The notes under the pieces were generated by a model. It was not told the DNA's origin. It saw only the letters and a program-made list of their open reading frames with translations, and did not search any database. From contig NZ_NFKF01000003.1 of assembly GCF_002160255.1 (NCBI RefSeq), forward strand, positions 186,001 through 250,000: 64,000 nt of DNA, given 5' to 3'. The position numbers were made by a program, and so were the translations under genes. Source of the stretch: Olsenella sp. An188 (GTDB lineage Bacteria; Actinomycetota; Coriobacteriia; Coriobacteriales; Atopobiaceae). Positions 15,030-23,920 of this stretch are shown here, piece by piece. Every line of letters starts with the position of its first letter. The stretch's first letter is position 1.

Positions 15030-15944
15030 ATGGCAATCGAGAGCGTGGCGATCATCGGGCGCGGCGCGGTGGGGATGCTCTACGGCTCCATCGCCGAGAG
15101 GAACCTCGGGCCGGGCGCCGTCGAGTTCGTGATGGACGACGAGCGCTTTGCCCGTCACGCGGGGGAGGTGCCGCTGGTAAACGGGGAGCCGCTGCGGGTG
15201 CGCACCCTGCCTGCGAGCGAGGCCGCCCCCGTCGACCTGGTGATCATTGCCACCAAGGCGACCGGGCTCGACCGGGCGCTCCACACCATGGAGCGGCTCG
15301 TGGGCCCGCGCACGGCGATCGCCTCGCTGCTCAACGGCATCACGAGCGAGGAGCGCGTGGCAGAGCGCTTTGGCTGGGGGCGCACCGTGCTCTCGGTCGC
15401 GCAGGGCATGGACGCCGTCTTCATCGGCGGCGAGATGACCTACACCCATCCCGGCGAGATACGCTTCGGCGCCGCGCAGGGGACCGAGCCGGGCGTAGTG
15501 GGCGACGTCGCGGACCTCTACGGGCGCGCCGGCATCCCGCATGTGGTCGAGGCGGACATCCGCCGTCGCATGTGGGTGAAGCTCATGCTCAACGTTGGGA
15601 TAAACCAGACCTGTATGGCCTACGGCGGCACGTACGGCACCGCGAGCGAGCCGGGCGGCGAGCAGAACCGCTGCTTCGTCGCCGCCATGCGCGAGGCCCT
15701 GGCCGTGGCGCGCGCCGAGGGGGTCGACATCACGGAGGCGGACCTCGCGCAGATGGCCGACCTCGTCGCGGGCCTCGAGCCCGACGGCCTGCCCTCCATG
15801 GCGCAGGACCGCATCAACCGCAAGCCGACCGAGGTGGAGGAGTTTGCCGGCACCGTCATCCGGTTCGCCGAGAAGCACGGCATCCTCGTCCCCACCAACC
15901 GCTGGCTCTACGGGCGCATCCACGAGATCGAGGCGGGCTTCTAG
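15030..15944 (+). CDS. ketopantoate reductase family (ApbA/PanE-like) oxidoreductase
   Basis: 304 residues. An N-terminal NAD(P) Rossmann motif (VAIIGRGAVGMLYG), the VDLVIIATKATG strand, and LLNGITSEE followed by the C-terminal helical domain (RMWVKLMLNVGINQTCMAYGGTYG; PSMAQDRINRKPTEVE; PTNRWLYGRIHEIE) are typical of PanE-family reductases. The Lys in MWVKLMLN corresponds to the catalytic Lys. It starts 20 bases after the hairpin, behind GGGAGG. It may make pantoate for CoA, but no other pan genes are near, and many paralogues act on other 2-keto acids. Confidence 0.85.
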   Translation: MAIESVAIIGRGAVGMLYGSIAERNLGPGAVEFVMDDERFARHAGEVPLVNGEPLRVRTLPASEAAPVDLVIIATKATGLDRALHTMERLVGPRTAIASLLNGITSEERVAERFGWGRTVLSVAQGMDAVFIGGEMTYTHPGEIRFGAAQGTEPGVVGDVADLYGRAGIPHVVEADIRRRMWVKLMLNVGINQTCMAYGGTYGTASEPGGEQNRCFVAAMREALAVARAEGVDITEADLAQMADLVAGLEPDGLPSMAQDRINRKPTEVEEFAGTVIRFAEKHGILVPTNRWLYGRIHEIEAGF

Positions 15945-15997
15945 CCGGAGGCTGTGCCACCCGTCCTAGGACCGCGCTGCCCGCTGGGGGCCCGACG

Positions 15998-16230
15998 TGT
16001 CACAAAGTGGCGCCGATTGGGCGTTTGCCGGTCCCCGCGCACCGGAGGGGCGCCCCCGTGCCAGAAACCCCTTGCGATTGGGCGGCATCCTTGATGCCGG
16101 GGCGTGCCTCGGGGCCGTCGGAGGACCTCGCGGGCCCGAGGTTCTTCTCGCCACCTGCGGTTTTTCTGGCGAGAAGGACCGCGTGCGGGCCCGCGTATCA
16201 AACATGCCGCCCAATCGCACGCGGTTTTGG
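15998..16230. repeat. 218-bp intergenic element, copy 1
   Basis: Order: box TGTCACAAAGTGGCGCCGAT (15998), left arm ATTGGGCGGCATCCTTGAT (16077-16095), an inverted pair of 12-mers (GTTCTTCTCGCC 16141, GGCGAGAAGGAC 16168), right arm ATCAAACATGCCGCCCAAT (16197-16215), then GCACGCGGTTTTGG. Box-to-left-arm is 79 bp and arm-to-arm 120 bp, the same as in copies 2 and 3. It fills the convergent gap between the PanE-like gene and the nitroreductase gene. The central stem is inverted relative to copy 2. No coding capacity. Confidence 0.92.
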
Positions 16231-16277
16231 CCGGGAGGCCCTCGCCCGCGTCCCGGAGAGGTCGTGGCGGCGCCCCG

Positions 16278-17006
16278 CTACCGCTCGAACGCCCAGTCGC
16301 GCGAGACCGCGCCGGCTCCCAGCTCGAAGTGCAGCCTGGCGATGCCGAGGTCGATCTTGCCGCACGAGAGCGCCGGCAGCGCGCGGGCGCGCACCGTGCG
16401 CCCGTCCTCGAGCAGCTCGAAGCGGAAGCGCTGCTGGTTCAGGGCCGTCGGGGCCAGGCGCGCCGCCTCGACGCCCGCGGTGAACCACGCGGGCGCCTCG
16501 CCGCTCACGCGGCAGAGCCGCTCGACCGGCTTGACCGGGTGCCGCGTGCCGGGCTTCTCGCCGTATCCCAGGGCGATGGCCAACGCGTACCTCTCGCCCG
16601 CTCCCACGCGGGCGGGGCTCCTCCTGCGGTCGTAGGTGAGCGCCACCCAGCAGGAGTCCACGCCCAGGGCTCGCGCCAGCAGCACGACCTTCTCGCCGGC
16701 GTAGCCCACGGCCTCGTCCAGGCCGGGGCCGGCCGGGCCCACGAGGGCGAGGTGGTTGCGCACGTTGCGGAAGCTTCCGTAGTGGGCGAGCCTGCCGTCG
16801 AAGGCGCCCGGCGCGTCAAGGCAGAGCTGCATGTCGAGGCCCGCGCGCTCGTTCTCCGCCGCCACCTGGGCCTCCAGCGCCTCGCGCACCGTGCCCTCGA
16901 TCGGGCGGTCGGTGAAGGCGCGCACGGAGTGGCGGCCGCGCATGAGCTCGGCGAGGGCGTCGGAGTCGAGCGCGGCGACGCGGGCGTCAAAGGGCGTCGT
17001 GGTCAT
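16278..17006 (-). CDS. nitroreductase family protein, TM1586-like
   Basis: 242 residues. RGRHSVRAFTDRPIEGTVREAL near the N-terminus is the FMN-phosphate-binding segment of nitroreductases. GYAGEKVVLLARALGVDSCWVALTYDR and LAIALGYGEKP... and the late NQQRFRFELL fit the two-half TM1586 subfamily, in which one chain holds a duplicated domain. Such enzymes bind FMN and reduce nitro compounds or quinones. It overlaps the upstream short frame. It is flanked on both sides by copies 1 and 2 of the 218-bp element, so this segment may be a small exchangeable module. Confidence 0.82.
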   Translation of the reverse strand: MTTTPFDARVAALDSDALAELMRGRHSVRAFTDRPIEGTVREALEAQVAAENERAGLDMQLCLDAPGAFDGRLAHYGSFRNVRNHLALVGPAGPGLDEAVGYAGEKVVLLARALGVDSCWVALTYDRRRSPARVGAGERYALAIALGYGEKPGTRHPVKPVERLCRVSGEAPAWFTAGVEAARLAPTALNQQRFRFELLEDGRTVRARALPALSCGKIDLGIARLHFELGAGAVSRDWAFER

Positions 17007-17220
17007 CTGGGTGTTCCTCTCGGTCGGCTGCGTCTTTCCCGTCTCGGCGGGAGCATCCCTCCCCGCGCGCCTCGAGCGCCACCATGGCGCGAACGAAGCG
17101 CTCCGCGTCGCTCGTCACGCGCACGAGCTCGCCCCAGCGGGCGCCGCCGTGGCTCTCAAGCAGCGCCATGAACTCGCGCGCGAGCTCGCGCATGGAGCGG
17201 GCGATGAGCTCCTGGTCCAC
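16987..17220 (-). CDS. small hypothetical helical protein
   Basis: A 77-codon frame (GTG 17220) runs into the nitroreductase gene by 20 bases. The translation is helix-prone and charged (QELIARSMRELAREFMALLE, RFVRAMVALEARGEG), with a polar tail. The frame remains open upstream with plausible residues (AGIIPHDIRLALRAIGC), so the true start is unclear and no ribosome site was recognised. Not identified. It could be the 3' end of a gene disrupted by element copy 2, which begins about 150 bp upstream. Confidence 0.35.
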   Translation of the reverse strand: MDQELIARSMRELAREFMALLESHGGARWGELVRVTSDAERFVRAMVALEARGEGCSRRDGKDAADREEHPDDHDAL

Positions 17221-17369
17221 ACTGCACCCAATGGCTCGCAAGGCCAAACGGATGTCGTGAGGGATTATCCCCGCGAGGCGCCCCCGCGCAACCGTCGGTA
17301 AAGAAAGGCGAGACGAACGGCGCGGGTGGCGGCCCTTTGGCTCCGAGCCGCCGCCCGGCCCCGCCGGGG

Positions 17370-17606
17370 TGTCACAAAGTGGCGCCGATTGGGTGTTTGT
17401 GGGCTCCCGCGCTCCCGAGGTTGGCCTCCGTGCCCAAAACCCCGTGCGGTTGGGTGGCATGTTTGATATGCGGGCTCGCGCGTGGTCCTTCTCGCCAGAA
17501 AAACCGCAGGTGGCGAGAAGGACCTCGGGCCTTGGGGGCGCCCCGGCGGCCCCGAGGTGTGGTCGGACATCAAACATGCCACCCAACCGCGCGGGGTTTT
17601 GGGCAC
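17370..17606. repeat. 218-bp intergenic element, copy 2
   Basis: Box TGTCACAAAGTGGCGCCGAT at 17370, left arm GTTGGGTGGCATGTTTGAT at 17449-17467, right arm its exact complement at 17569-17587. Including flanking bases the arms reach about 38 bp with one mismatch (17430-17467 against 17569-17606, ending TTTTGGGCAC). The core has a perfect 14-bp stem of GGTCCTTCTCGCCA and its complement, holding both 12-mers (17485, 17512). It ends four bases before the stop of the surface-protein gene, so also sits where its terminator should be. Confidence 0.93.
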
Positions 17607-17610
17607 GGGC

Positions 17611-20600
17611 TCATCGCCCGCCGTGCCTCCTGACTACCACGATGCCGGCGGCCACGAGCGCGGCACCGCACGACCCCACGGCGAGAAGAACCCCGGGGGA
17701 GCTCGTCGCGTCGCCGGACTCGGGGAGGGGCTCGGCGTCTGCCTGGCCGTCGGGCGCCTCGCCCGCGGGCTCGGGCTCGGGCGTCGGCTCGGGGTCAGGC
17801 TCCGGCGTCGGCTCGGGGTCAGGGTCCGGCGTTGGCGTCGGGTCCGGATCAGGCTCCGGCGTCGGCTCCGGGTCCGGATCAGGCTCCGGCTCGGGGTCCT
17901 TCTCGCGCACGTGCACGAAGTAGGTCGCGCTCACGGCGTCCCCGCCCGCGACGGTCCCCTCGGCAGAGGTGGCCTCCCTGCCTGCCGCGACCTCGTCGGC
18001 GCTCCCCGCGTAGATGACGTAGCCGTCGGCGAGAAGCGCGTCGGCGTCGAGCTCGCTCACCGTGTACGAGGCCCCCTCCGGAAGCCCGGACACGAGCAGG
18101 CCCGATCCCCCCGTGAGCCCCTCGACGCGTGCCACGCCGTCGGTCCCTCCCTCCACGCGCGTGAACACGAGCCGCCCCTGCGTCACCCGGTCGCCCGCGT
18201 GGCGCGTCGCCCCGAAGGCGAGCTCGTCCTCGTCGGGGTGCGCCGCGAAGAGGCCGCGCACGACCACCTCGAACGAGACCGCGCGGTCGGGCTCGGAGTC
18301 GTTGCCCGCCATCACGCTGGCGATTCCCAGGTCGCCCGCGCCCCACACGTTGGTGAAGGACGCGCGTGCCTCCGCTCCGGCCCCTATGGTCCCCTCGCTG
18401 CCCGTTCGCAGCGCGAGGTAGCCGGAGCCCGAGTAGTCGTCCTCCCGCACGAGGTAGCGCGTGCCCTCGGGCAGCCCCTCGACCACGAGCTCCTGTCCGT
18501 CGGAGAGCTTCGCCGAGAAGGACCCGCTGCCGTCGAGCGCGGCCGTCTCCGCGGAGTCACCCACGCGATATCCCACCTCCCCGGACAGGGGCGCGCCCCC
18601 CGCGTCTAGGAGCGTGACGGTGAAGGCGAAGCTTGCGCCGGGCGCGCCGCCGTCCACGCCCTTGCTCACGCGCAGCGTGCCCAGTCCGACCCCGGCCGGC
18701 ACGACGAGCGCGCCGTTGTTCCCGAGGCTCGCCGCGAGGTGGACGCCCCCGGACTCGGGAGCCTCCACGGAGAGGCGCTCCACGTAGGGGGCGCTCGCGG
18801 TGGCGTTGGGGCTCTTCTCCACCGAGCCGAGCGCCTCGGCCGTGACGTAGCGCGGGGTTCCGGCGAGCGCCACGCACTGCCCGTTGCGCACGGCAAAGCG
18901 GCTCGGGGCGTCGGTGGCGTCGACCGCCATCACGTAGGGCACGTACGCCCGCTCGACGCGCGCCGGGACCTCTGCGTCGGGCGAGGGGAGGCTCGCCGAG
19001 TACGTGGTCCTCTCGAAGTAGTACGTCTCGCCGGCCACGGGCATCGTGGCGAGCGGCACGTAGGCGCTGCCCTCTCGCACGAACAGGGGAGTGTCGCGCG
19101 TGAAGGCGTAGTAGGAGTTCGTCTGGGCGGCCCAGGCGTCAGCCGTCGCCCCCGCCTCGGCGGAGTCTCCCGAGCCGGTGAAGTCGCTCGCAAAGATCAG
19201 GCGGCTTGCGAGGGCGCCGTGCGCGACCTTCTCGCCGAGAGCGCCCTCGAGCTCCGCGTCGCTCACGAGCTCGCCGGCCTCCATGCGCTCGAGCAGCGCG
19301 GACACGGCGGGCGTGGGGGCAACCTGGTAGGCGAGCCGGATCGGGGTCGTCTCGAGCGCGTTGTCGAGCCGCATGGTGGCGGTGCCGTCCGTCTGCACGC
19401 TCACGTCAGCGCGCAGGGCCGGCACGGCCTCCACGGGGACGGAGAGCAGAAGCTCCTGCCGCCCCGTCGCGAGGCTGGTCTCCACCATCACCACGAAGTC
19501 GTAGAGGGTGACGTCTCCGCCGTCGTACTGGCTACGGTAGTCGCCGACGTAGAAGTAGGTCTCGCACACGGCGGTCGCGCCCGCCGCCCGGGCGGCCTCG
19601 ATGCGGCCGCGCACGTCCTCGTCTGCGCGCTCCTGCCAGTCGCCGTCTGCCGCGGCGTCGACCTCCGCCTGCGTGGCGAAGGTGTACGAGCTGCCCTGCG
19701 AGGGGACCATCTCGTGCGCGTCGTTCACGTACCAGGAGGCGTGGTTGGAGAAGTCGTCGTCACTCGCGTAGGAGAACTGGCCGTCAACGAGGGCCTGGTA
19801 GAAGAGGCTGTAGGTCTCGCTGCCCAGGTCGTAGCGGGCGTTCATCGCCTCCACGAGGTAGCTGAACTCGTGGGTGGCGTCGGGGTTGTACGGGTCCTCG
19901 AGGCTGACCTTCACCGCCTGGGCCGCTCCCGCCCCGCTGAGCAGGTGCGACCCGTAGACGATCCCGTCCACGCGCGTGACCTGCATGCCCGCGCCCACCC
20001 GGTCGGTGAGCTGGACGCGGCTGCCGCCCGGCGCGTCCTCGCCCGGGCCTCCCGAGGCGGGGGCGGTGTAGGAGACGCCGAGCGAGCGGCCCACGGCCGA
20101 CCCGAGCGCCCAGGTGAGCGCCCGGGCGCTGCGCGCGGGGAGGTAGTCGTCGACGGGGGAGACCGCGAGCGGGTCGTCGGCCGGGACCAGGCCCGCGGCC
20201 ACGGGAAGCGTCACCCGGTTGGCGACGAGCCCCCTTTGGCCCGAGCCAAACAGGTCGAGCTCCACGTCCTTCTCGACCCGCCCGGCCGCCTCGGCGTAGG
20301 CCTGCGCCGCGGCCCGGAGGTTGTCGCGCAGGTCCTGCCCGGCGGCCTCCCCCGAGCCCAGCAGCTCGTGGGCCGCCTGCTCGAGTGGGGTCTCAAGCAG
20401 GTAGGCGGCCGTCTCGCTCGTGTCGAGGCCGACGCTGTAGAAGGCGAGCTCGCGCCCGGCGCCCCACGCCTCGTCCACGCGGCTCGCCTCATAGCGCATG
20501 GTGAGCAGCGTGGCTAGAAGCGCGTCGGTGCCGTAGCCCGTCGTGCGGCTCCCGGGCAGCGGGCCCAAAAAGCCGCTGCCGTTCCCCGTGTAGGCGGGCG

Positions 20601-21420
20601 GGTCGAAGAGGCTCGTGCTCGCCATGGGCGGCGTCTCGACCCCCATCACCACGAGGACGGGCTCGCGCCCGGCGGCTCCGGCGTCGCCTGCCGCCCCCAC
20701 GAGGGACTCGCCCGCCAGGTGCACGGCGCGCTGCAGGTAGGAGCCGTTGCCGAGCGCGGCGTTCGTGGTCTGGCTCCCGCCCTTCGCGGTTGCCACCACC
20801 TCGAGCGAGCCCGCGTCGCCGCCCGAGCCGCCCGTGAAGCGCACGTAGTGGCCGTCCTCCGGCTCGTAGACGTCGAGCGGCATGAGCGTGACCACGTCCG
20901 AGTCGTAGCCGATCACGCTGACGCGCGTCGGCGTGGCCGAGCCGTCGTTTTGCGCCATGAGGCGCGCGATGGAGGTGTTGAGCGCGTCGGCGAGGTGGGC
21001 GGCCTGGGGCCTCCCGCCAAAGGACAGGTCGGACAGGACCTGGTTCGTGCTCACCACGAACACGACGTCGTGCGCCGGCCCGCCCTCCTGGCGCACGGAC
21101 ACGGCGGAGGAGAGCGCGGAGAGACCCACCACAAACCCGTGCCGCTCGTCGGCGAGCGTGACGTCGAGCCCGGCCGCCCGCGCCTCCTCGGTGCTGCCGT
21201 AGACGGACTTGTCGACCCAGATGCGCCCGGCCTGGTCGGTGGAGTAGCCGCCCTCGCCGGCATCGCCCGCAAAGACCGAGGTCCACCGCGCGGACGTGTC
21301 GGGGTCGGAGACCTTTGAGACGGCCTGCGCCAGGGCCCCCTCGGGCACGACGCACGCAAGAAGGACGGCAAGCGCAGCGCTGGCGAGAAGAACGGCGATG
21401 CGGGTGAGGGTGCGCGACAT
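17611..21420 (-). CDS. cell-wall-anchored surface protein: vWA-like, CnaB-type domains, LPESG sorting signal
   Basis: 1269 residues. The start at 21420 gives a signal peptide (MSRTLTRIAVLLASAALAVLL, cleavage near ALA-QA). Residues about 95-330 resemble a von Willebrand A domain (HDVVFVVSTNQVLSD, TRVSVIGYDSDV), but the metal-site DxSxS is replaced by VSTNQ. A long middle region follows. From about residue 970 come two CnaB/SpaA-like beta domains (FAFTVTLLDAGGAPLSG; SFEVVVRGLF). Then a Pro-Glu-Asp spacer, LPESG about 38 residues from the end, a hydrophobic segment and RRHGGR: a sortase signal. Probable adhesin or pilus-tip protein. No sortase is in the window. Confidence 0.85.
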   Translation of the reverse strand: MSRTLTRIAVLLASAALAVLLACVVPEGALAQAVSKVSDPDTSARWTSVFAGDAGEGGYSTDQAGRIWVDKSVYGSTEEARAAGLDVTLADERHGFVVGLSALSSAVSVRQEGGPAHDVVFVVSTNQVLSDLSFGGRPQAAHLADALNTSIARLMAQNDGSATPTRVSVIGYDSDVVTLMPLDVYEPEDGHYVRFTGGSGGDAGSLEVVATAKGGSQTTNAALGNGSYLQRAVHLAGESLVGAAGDAGAAGREPVLVVMGVETPPMASTSLFDPPAYTGNGSGFLGPLPGSRTTGYGTDALLATLLTMRYEASRVDEAWGAGRELAFYSVGLDTSETAAYLLETPLEQAAHELLGSGEAAGQDLRDNLRAAAQAYAEAAGRVEKDVELDLFGSGQRGLVANRVTLPVAAGLVPADDPLAVSPVDDYLPARSARALTWALGSAVGRSLGVSYTAPASGGPGEDAPGGSRVQLTDRVGAGMQVTRVDGIVYGSHLLSGAGAAQAVKVSLEDPYNPDATHEFSYLVEAMNARYDLGSETYSLFYQALVDGQFSYASDDDFSNHASWYVNDAHEMVPSQGSSYTFATQAEVDAAADGDWQERADEDVRGRIEAARAAGATAVCETYFYVGDYRSQYDGGDVTLYDFVVMVETSLATGRQELLLSVPVEAVPALRADVSVQTDGTATMRLDNALETTPIRLAYQVAPTPAVSALLERMEAGELVSDAELEGALGEKVAHGALASRLIFASDFTGSGDSAEAGATADAWAAQTNSYYAFTRDTPLFVREGSAYVPLATMPVAGETYYFERTTYSASLPSPDAEVPARVERAYVPYVMAVDATDAPSRFAVRNGQCVALAGTPRYVTAEALGSVEKSPNATASAPYVERLSVEAPESGGVHLAASLGNNGALVVPAGVGLGTLRVSKGVDGGAPGASFAFTVTLLDAGGAPLSGEVGYRVGDSAETAALDGSGSFSAKLSDGQELVVEGLPEGTRYLVREDDYSGSGYLALRTGSEGTIGAGAEARASFTNVWGAGDLGIASVMAGNDSEPDRAVSFEVVVRGLFAAHPDEDELAFGATRHAGDRVTQGRLVFTRVEGGTDGVARVEGLTGGSGLLVSGLPEGASYTVSELDADALLADGYVIYAGSADEVAAGREATSAEGTVAGGDAVSATYFVHVREKDPEPEPDPDPEPTPEPDPDPTPTPDPDPEPTPEPDPEPTPEPEPAGEAPDGQADAEPLPESGDATSSPGVLLAVGSCGAALVAAGIVVVRRHGGR

Positions 21421-21629
21421 GCGACCTCGATTCTGTGGGAGGGGGTGCAAATGTATCTTCTTTACCCCTGCCGCCCCCATTCTTTCACGGGGCGCCCCGC
21501 GCTCTCGCGGACGGCCGTCCGCCGCGGCGAGCGGTCCCGCTCGTGGGTCCGCGACGGCGCGCGGCGCGCAAGCGCTATGGTTGATGCAACGCCGTATCGG
21601 CGCCCCCGTGCGCCCAGGAAGGAAGTTCC

Positions 21630-23603
21630 ATGGCAACCGAGAAGAACGTCGCGTCGAGCTCGTCCGCCTACCCGCTGCTTTTCTCGCCCCTCAAGGTGGG
21701 CACCCAGGAGGTGAGAAACCGCGTCTTCATGCCGCCCGTCTCGACCAACCTGGCCGACCACGGCTACGTGACCGACGCGCTCATCGACCACTACGCCTCG
21801 CGCGCCGCCGGCGGCGTGGGGCTCATCGTCACGGAGGTCGTGACCGTCGAGCCCACCTACGTCTACCTGCCCGGGGACATGTGCATGGCGGACGACTCCT
21901 ACGTCGACGGCTGGACGCGGCTCGCCTCCGCCGTCCACGAGCACGGTGCCAAGATCTTGCCGCAGCTCTTCCACCCGGCCTACATGGCCTTCCCGCTGCC
22001 GGGGACGCCCCAGCTCATCGCCCCGTCGGCGGTGGGCCCCTACTACGCGCGCGAGGCGCCGCGCCCGGTCACGCGCGAGGAGCTCAAGGTGATCGTGCGC
22101 CAGTTCGGCGACGCCGCGGAGCGCATGAGGCGCGCCGGCACCGACGGCGTCGAGATCCACGCCGCCCACGCGCACGGCCTCCTCGGCGGCTTCCTCTCGC
22201 CGCTCTACAACAAGCGCACCGACGAGTACGGCGGCGACATCGACGCGCGCCTGCGCCTCACGCTCGAGGTCGTCCGCGAGGTGCGCGAGCGCTGCGGCGA
22301 GGACTTCATCATCGACGTGCGCATCTCCGGGGACGAGTACTCCGACGGCGGACTCACGATCACCGACATGTGCCACGTCGCGCGAGAGCTCGAGCGCGCG
22401 GGGGTGGACCTGCTGCACGTCTCGGGCGGCACCACCATCAAGCGCGGCAGCGCCATCCCGGCCGCGGGGACGCGGCAGGGGAGCCACGCGGCGGTGGCGC
22501 GCCAGATCAGGGGGTGCGTCTCCATCCCCGTGGCGACGGTCGGGCGCATCAACGAGGCCTGGATTGCCGAGGAGCTGCTCGAGGAGGGCGTGGCCGACGC
22601 CTGCATGATGGGCCGTGCCAACCTCTGCGACGCCCAGTTCTGCGCCAAGGCGGCCGAGGGCCGCGTCGACGACATCCGCCCCTGCATCGGGTGCCTCCGC
22701 TGCCTGACGGGCATCATGTTCGGCAAGCCCATCGCCTGCACGGTGAACCCCGACGTTGAGCACGACGACGGCGCGGTGGAGAGCGCCGCAACGAGGCGCG
22801 ACGTGCTCGTGGTCGGCGCCGGCCCGGCCGGGATGGAGGCGGCCTTCGTCGCGGCGCGCCGCGGCCACCACGTGGTCGTCGTCGACGCGGCGGACGAGCC
22901 GGGCGGCACCATGCGCGTCGCCTCCGTGCCCATCGCCAAGCAGGACCTCGCGCGCGTCATCAAGTTCCAGGCGCGCCGCCTCGAGCAGGCGGGCGTCGAG
23001 CTGAGGCTCGGGCGGCGTCTCACCGCGGAGGACGTGGAGCGCGAGTTCTCGGGCTACGAGGTCGTCCTCGCCACGGGCGCCGTCCCGATCGTCCCGGCGT
23101 GGGCGGGCGGCTTCCGCCAGGCCGTGACCGCCGACGACATCCTCGCCGGCCGCGCCTTCCCCGGCAAGAGGATCGTGGTGGTGGGCGGCGGCTCGGTGGG
23201 CTGCGAGGTGGCCGACTACCTCGCCCCGCTCGTGAACGACCTCGCCCGCGGCAACCGCGACGTCACGCTCGTGGAGATGGGTCCCACGCTCGACCCGACC
23301 GAGGGCGCCGCCGGTCGCGCCGCCCTCGTCACCCGCATGCTCGAGAAGGGCGTCCACGTGCTCACCGACGCGCGCGTCACCGGCGTGACTCAGGACTCGA
23401 TCTCCTACGAGAAGGACGGAGAGGAGCACGTCATCGAGGGCGTGGACACGATGGTGCTCGCGCTCGGCTACCGCCCCGACCAGACGCTGGCCGAGTCCCT
23501 GGCCGCCGCGGGCGCACGGGTCCACGTGATCGGCGACGCCGAGAAGCCCGGTAACATCAAGGACGCCATGGCGGCCGCCTACGAGCTCGCTCGGACGCTC
23601 TAG
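21630..23603 (+). CDS. NADH:flavin oxidoreductase of the old yellow enzyme / 2,4-dienoyl-CoA reductase family
   Basis: 657 residues, three parts. Residues about 14-365 are an FMN-binding TIM barrel (LFSPLKVGTQEVRNRVFMPP; GTDGVEIHAAHAHGLLGGFLSP). Then a 4Fe-4S cluster motif with four Cys (CIGCLRCLTGIMFGKPIAC). Residues about 390-657 are an NAD(P)/FAD domain (VLVVGAGPAGMEAAFVAARRG; IVVVGGGSVGCEVADYL). This is the architecture of DCR, trimethylamine dehydrogenase and bile-acid BaiCD/BaiH; the substrate cannot be assigned. ATG 21630 follows AGGAAGG. It is divergent from the surface protein and apparently monocistronic; a strong hairpin follows. Confidence 0.88.
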   Translation: MATEKNVASSSSAYPLLFSPLKVGTQEVRNRVFMPPVSTNLADHGYVTDALIDHYASRAAGGVGLIVTEVVTVEPTYVYLPGDMCMADDSYVDGWTRLASAVHEHGAKILPQLFHPAYMAFPLPGTPQLIAPSAVGPYYAREAPRPVTREELKVIVRQFGDAAERMRRAGTDGVEIHAAHAHGLLGGFLSPLYNKRTDEYGGDIDARLRLTLEVVREVRERCGEDFIIDVRISGDEYSDGGLTITDMCHVARELERAGVDLLHVSGGTTIKRGSAIPAAGTRQGSHAAVARQIRGCVSIPVATVGRINEAWIAEELLEEGVADACMMGRANLCDAQFCAKAAEGRVDDIRPCIGCLRCLTGIMFGKPIACTVNPDVEHDDGAVESAATRRDVLVVGAGPAGMEAAFVAARRGHHVVVVDAADEPGGTMRVASVPIAKQDLARVIKFQARRLEQAGVELRLGRRLTAEDVEREFSGYEVVLATGAVPIVPAWAGGFRQAVTADDILAGRAFPGKRIVVVGGGSVGCEVADYLAPLVNDLARGNRDVTLVEMGPTLDPTEGAAGRAALVTRMLEKGVHVLTDARVTGVTQDSISYEKDGEEHVIEGVDTMVLALGYRPDQTLAESLAAAGARVHVIGDAEKPGNIKDAMAAAYELARTL

Positions 23604-23620
23604 CGAGGGGCCGGCCTGAC

Positions 23621-23657
23621 GCCTGCCGGCGCGCTCACCCCCGGCGCGCCGGCAGGC
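23621..23657. terminator. strong 14-bp hairpin after the oxidoreductase
   Basis: GCCTGCCGGCGCGC (23621-23634) pairs perfectly with GCGCGCCGGCAGGC (23644-23657) around a 9-nt loop, 18 bp after the stop. There is no T-run, as often seen in high-G+C actinobacteria. Confidence 0.6.
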
Positions 23658-23696
23658 GCACCTCGAAGACCGACCCCCTGCCCGGTGTGCTCTGAC

Positions 23697-23712
23697 TTTT
23701 GCTCGAGCAAAA
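23697..23712. promoter_or_regulatory. 16-bp perfect palindrome, possible operator
   Basis: TTTTGCTCGAGCAAAA, A/T-flanked and unlike the surrounding sequence, in the 520-bp gap before the ECF locus. Symmetry suggests a repressor or activator site; no regulator can be named. It is over 400 bp from the next start, so its target is uncertain. Confidence 0.4.
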
Positions 23713-23823
23713 CTTGACGCTTCTGGTTTGATCTTTAGTTTTCGCTGGTAGACGGGATGGCGGTTCTTCTCGCCGGGCGAAGCCGCCTCGCCGCCGCGGC
23801 ACGCCCGCCGCTGTACGCCCGCC

Positions 23824-23920
23824 ACTCGAGTGCGTAATAAATCATAGAATCAAAAGAAAAGACCAGTTGGAGAGAGCGCCGGCGAGAAGCCGGGGACTTT
23901 GGTACGCACTCGACTGCGTA
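23824..23920. repeat. inverted repeat around CACTCGAGTGCGTA
   Basis: ACTCGAGTGCGTA (23824-23836) is matched in inverse at 23903-23915 (TACGCACTCGACT, one mismatch). The right copy also forms its own palindrome TACGCA...TGCGTA (23903-23920). The spacer is A/T-rich on the left and carries GGCGAGAAG at 23881. CGAGTGCG also appears in the elements at 52391 and 62820. Function unknown. Confidence 0.6.

Noticed and set aside
15998-16230. Insertion sequence at the 218-bp element
   Set aside because: No transposase frame and no coding capacity inside any copy; at most a non-autonomous element.
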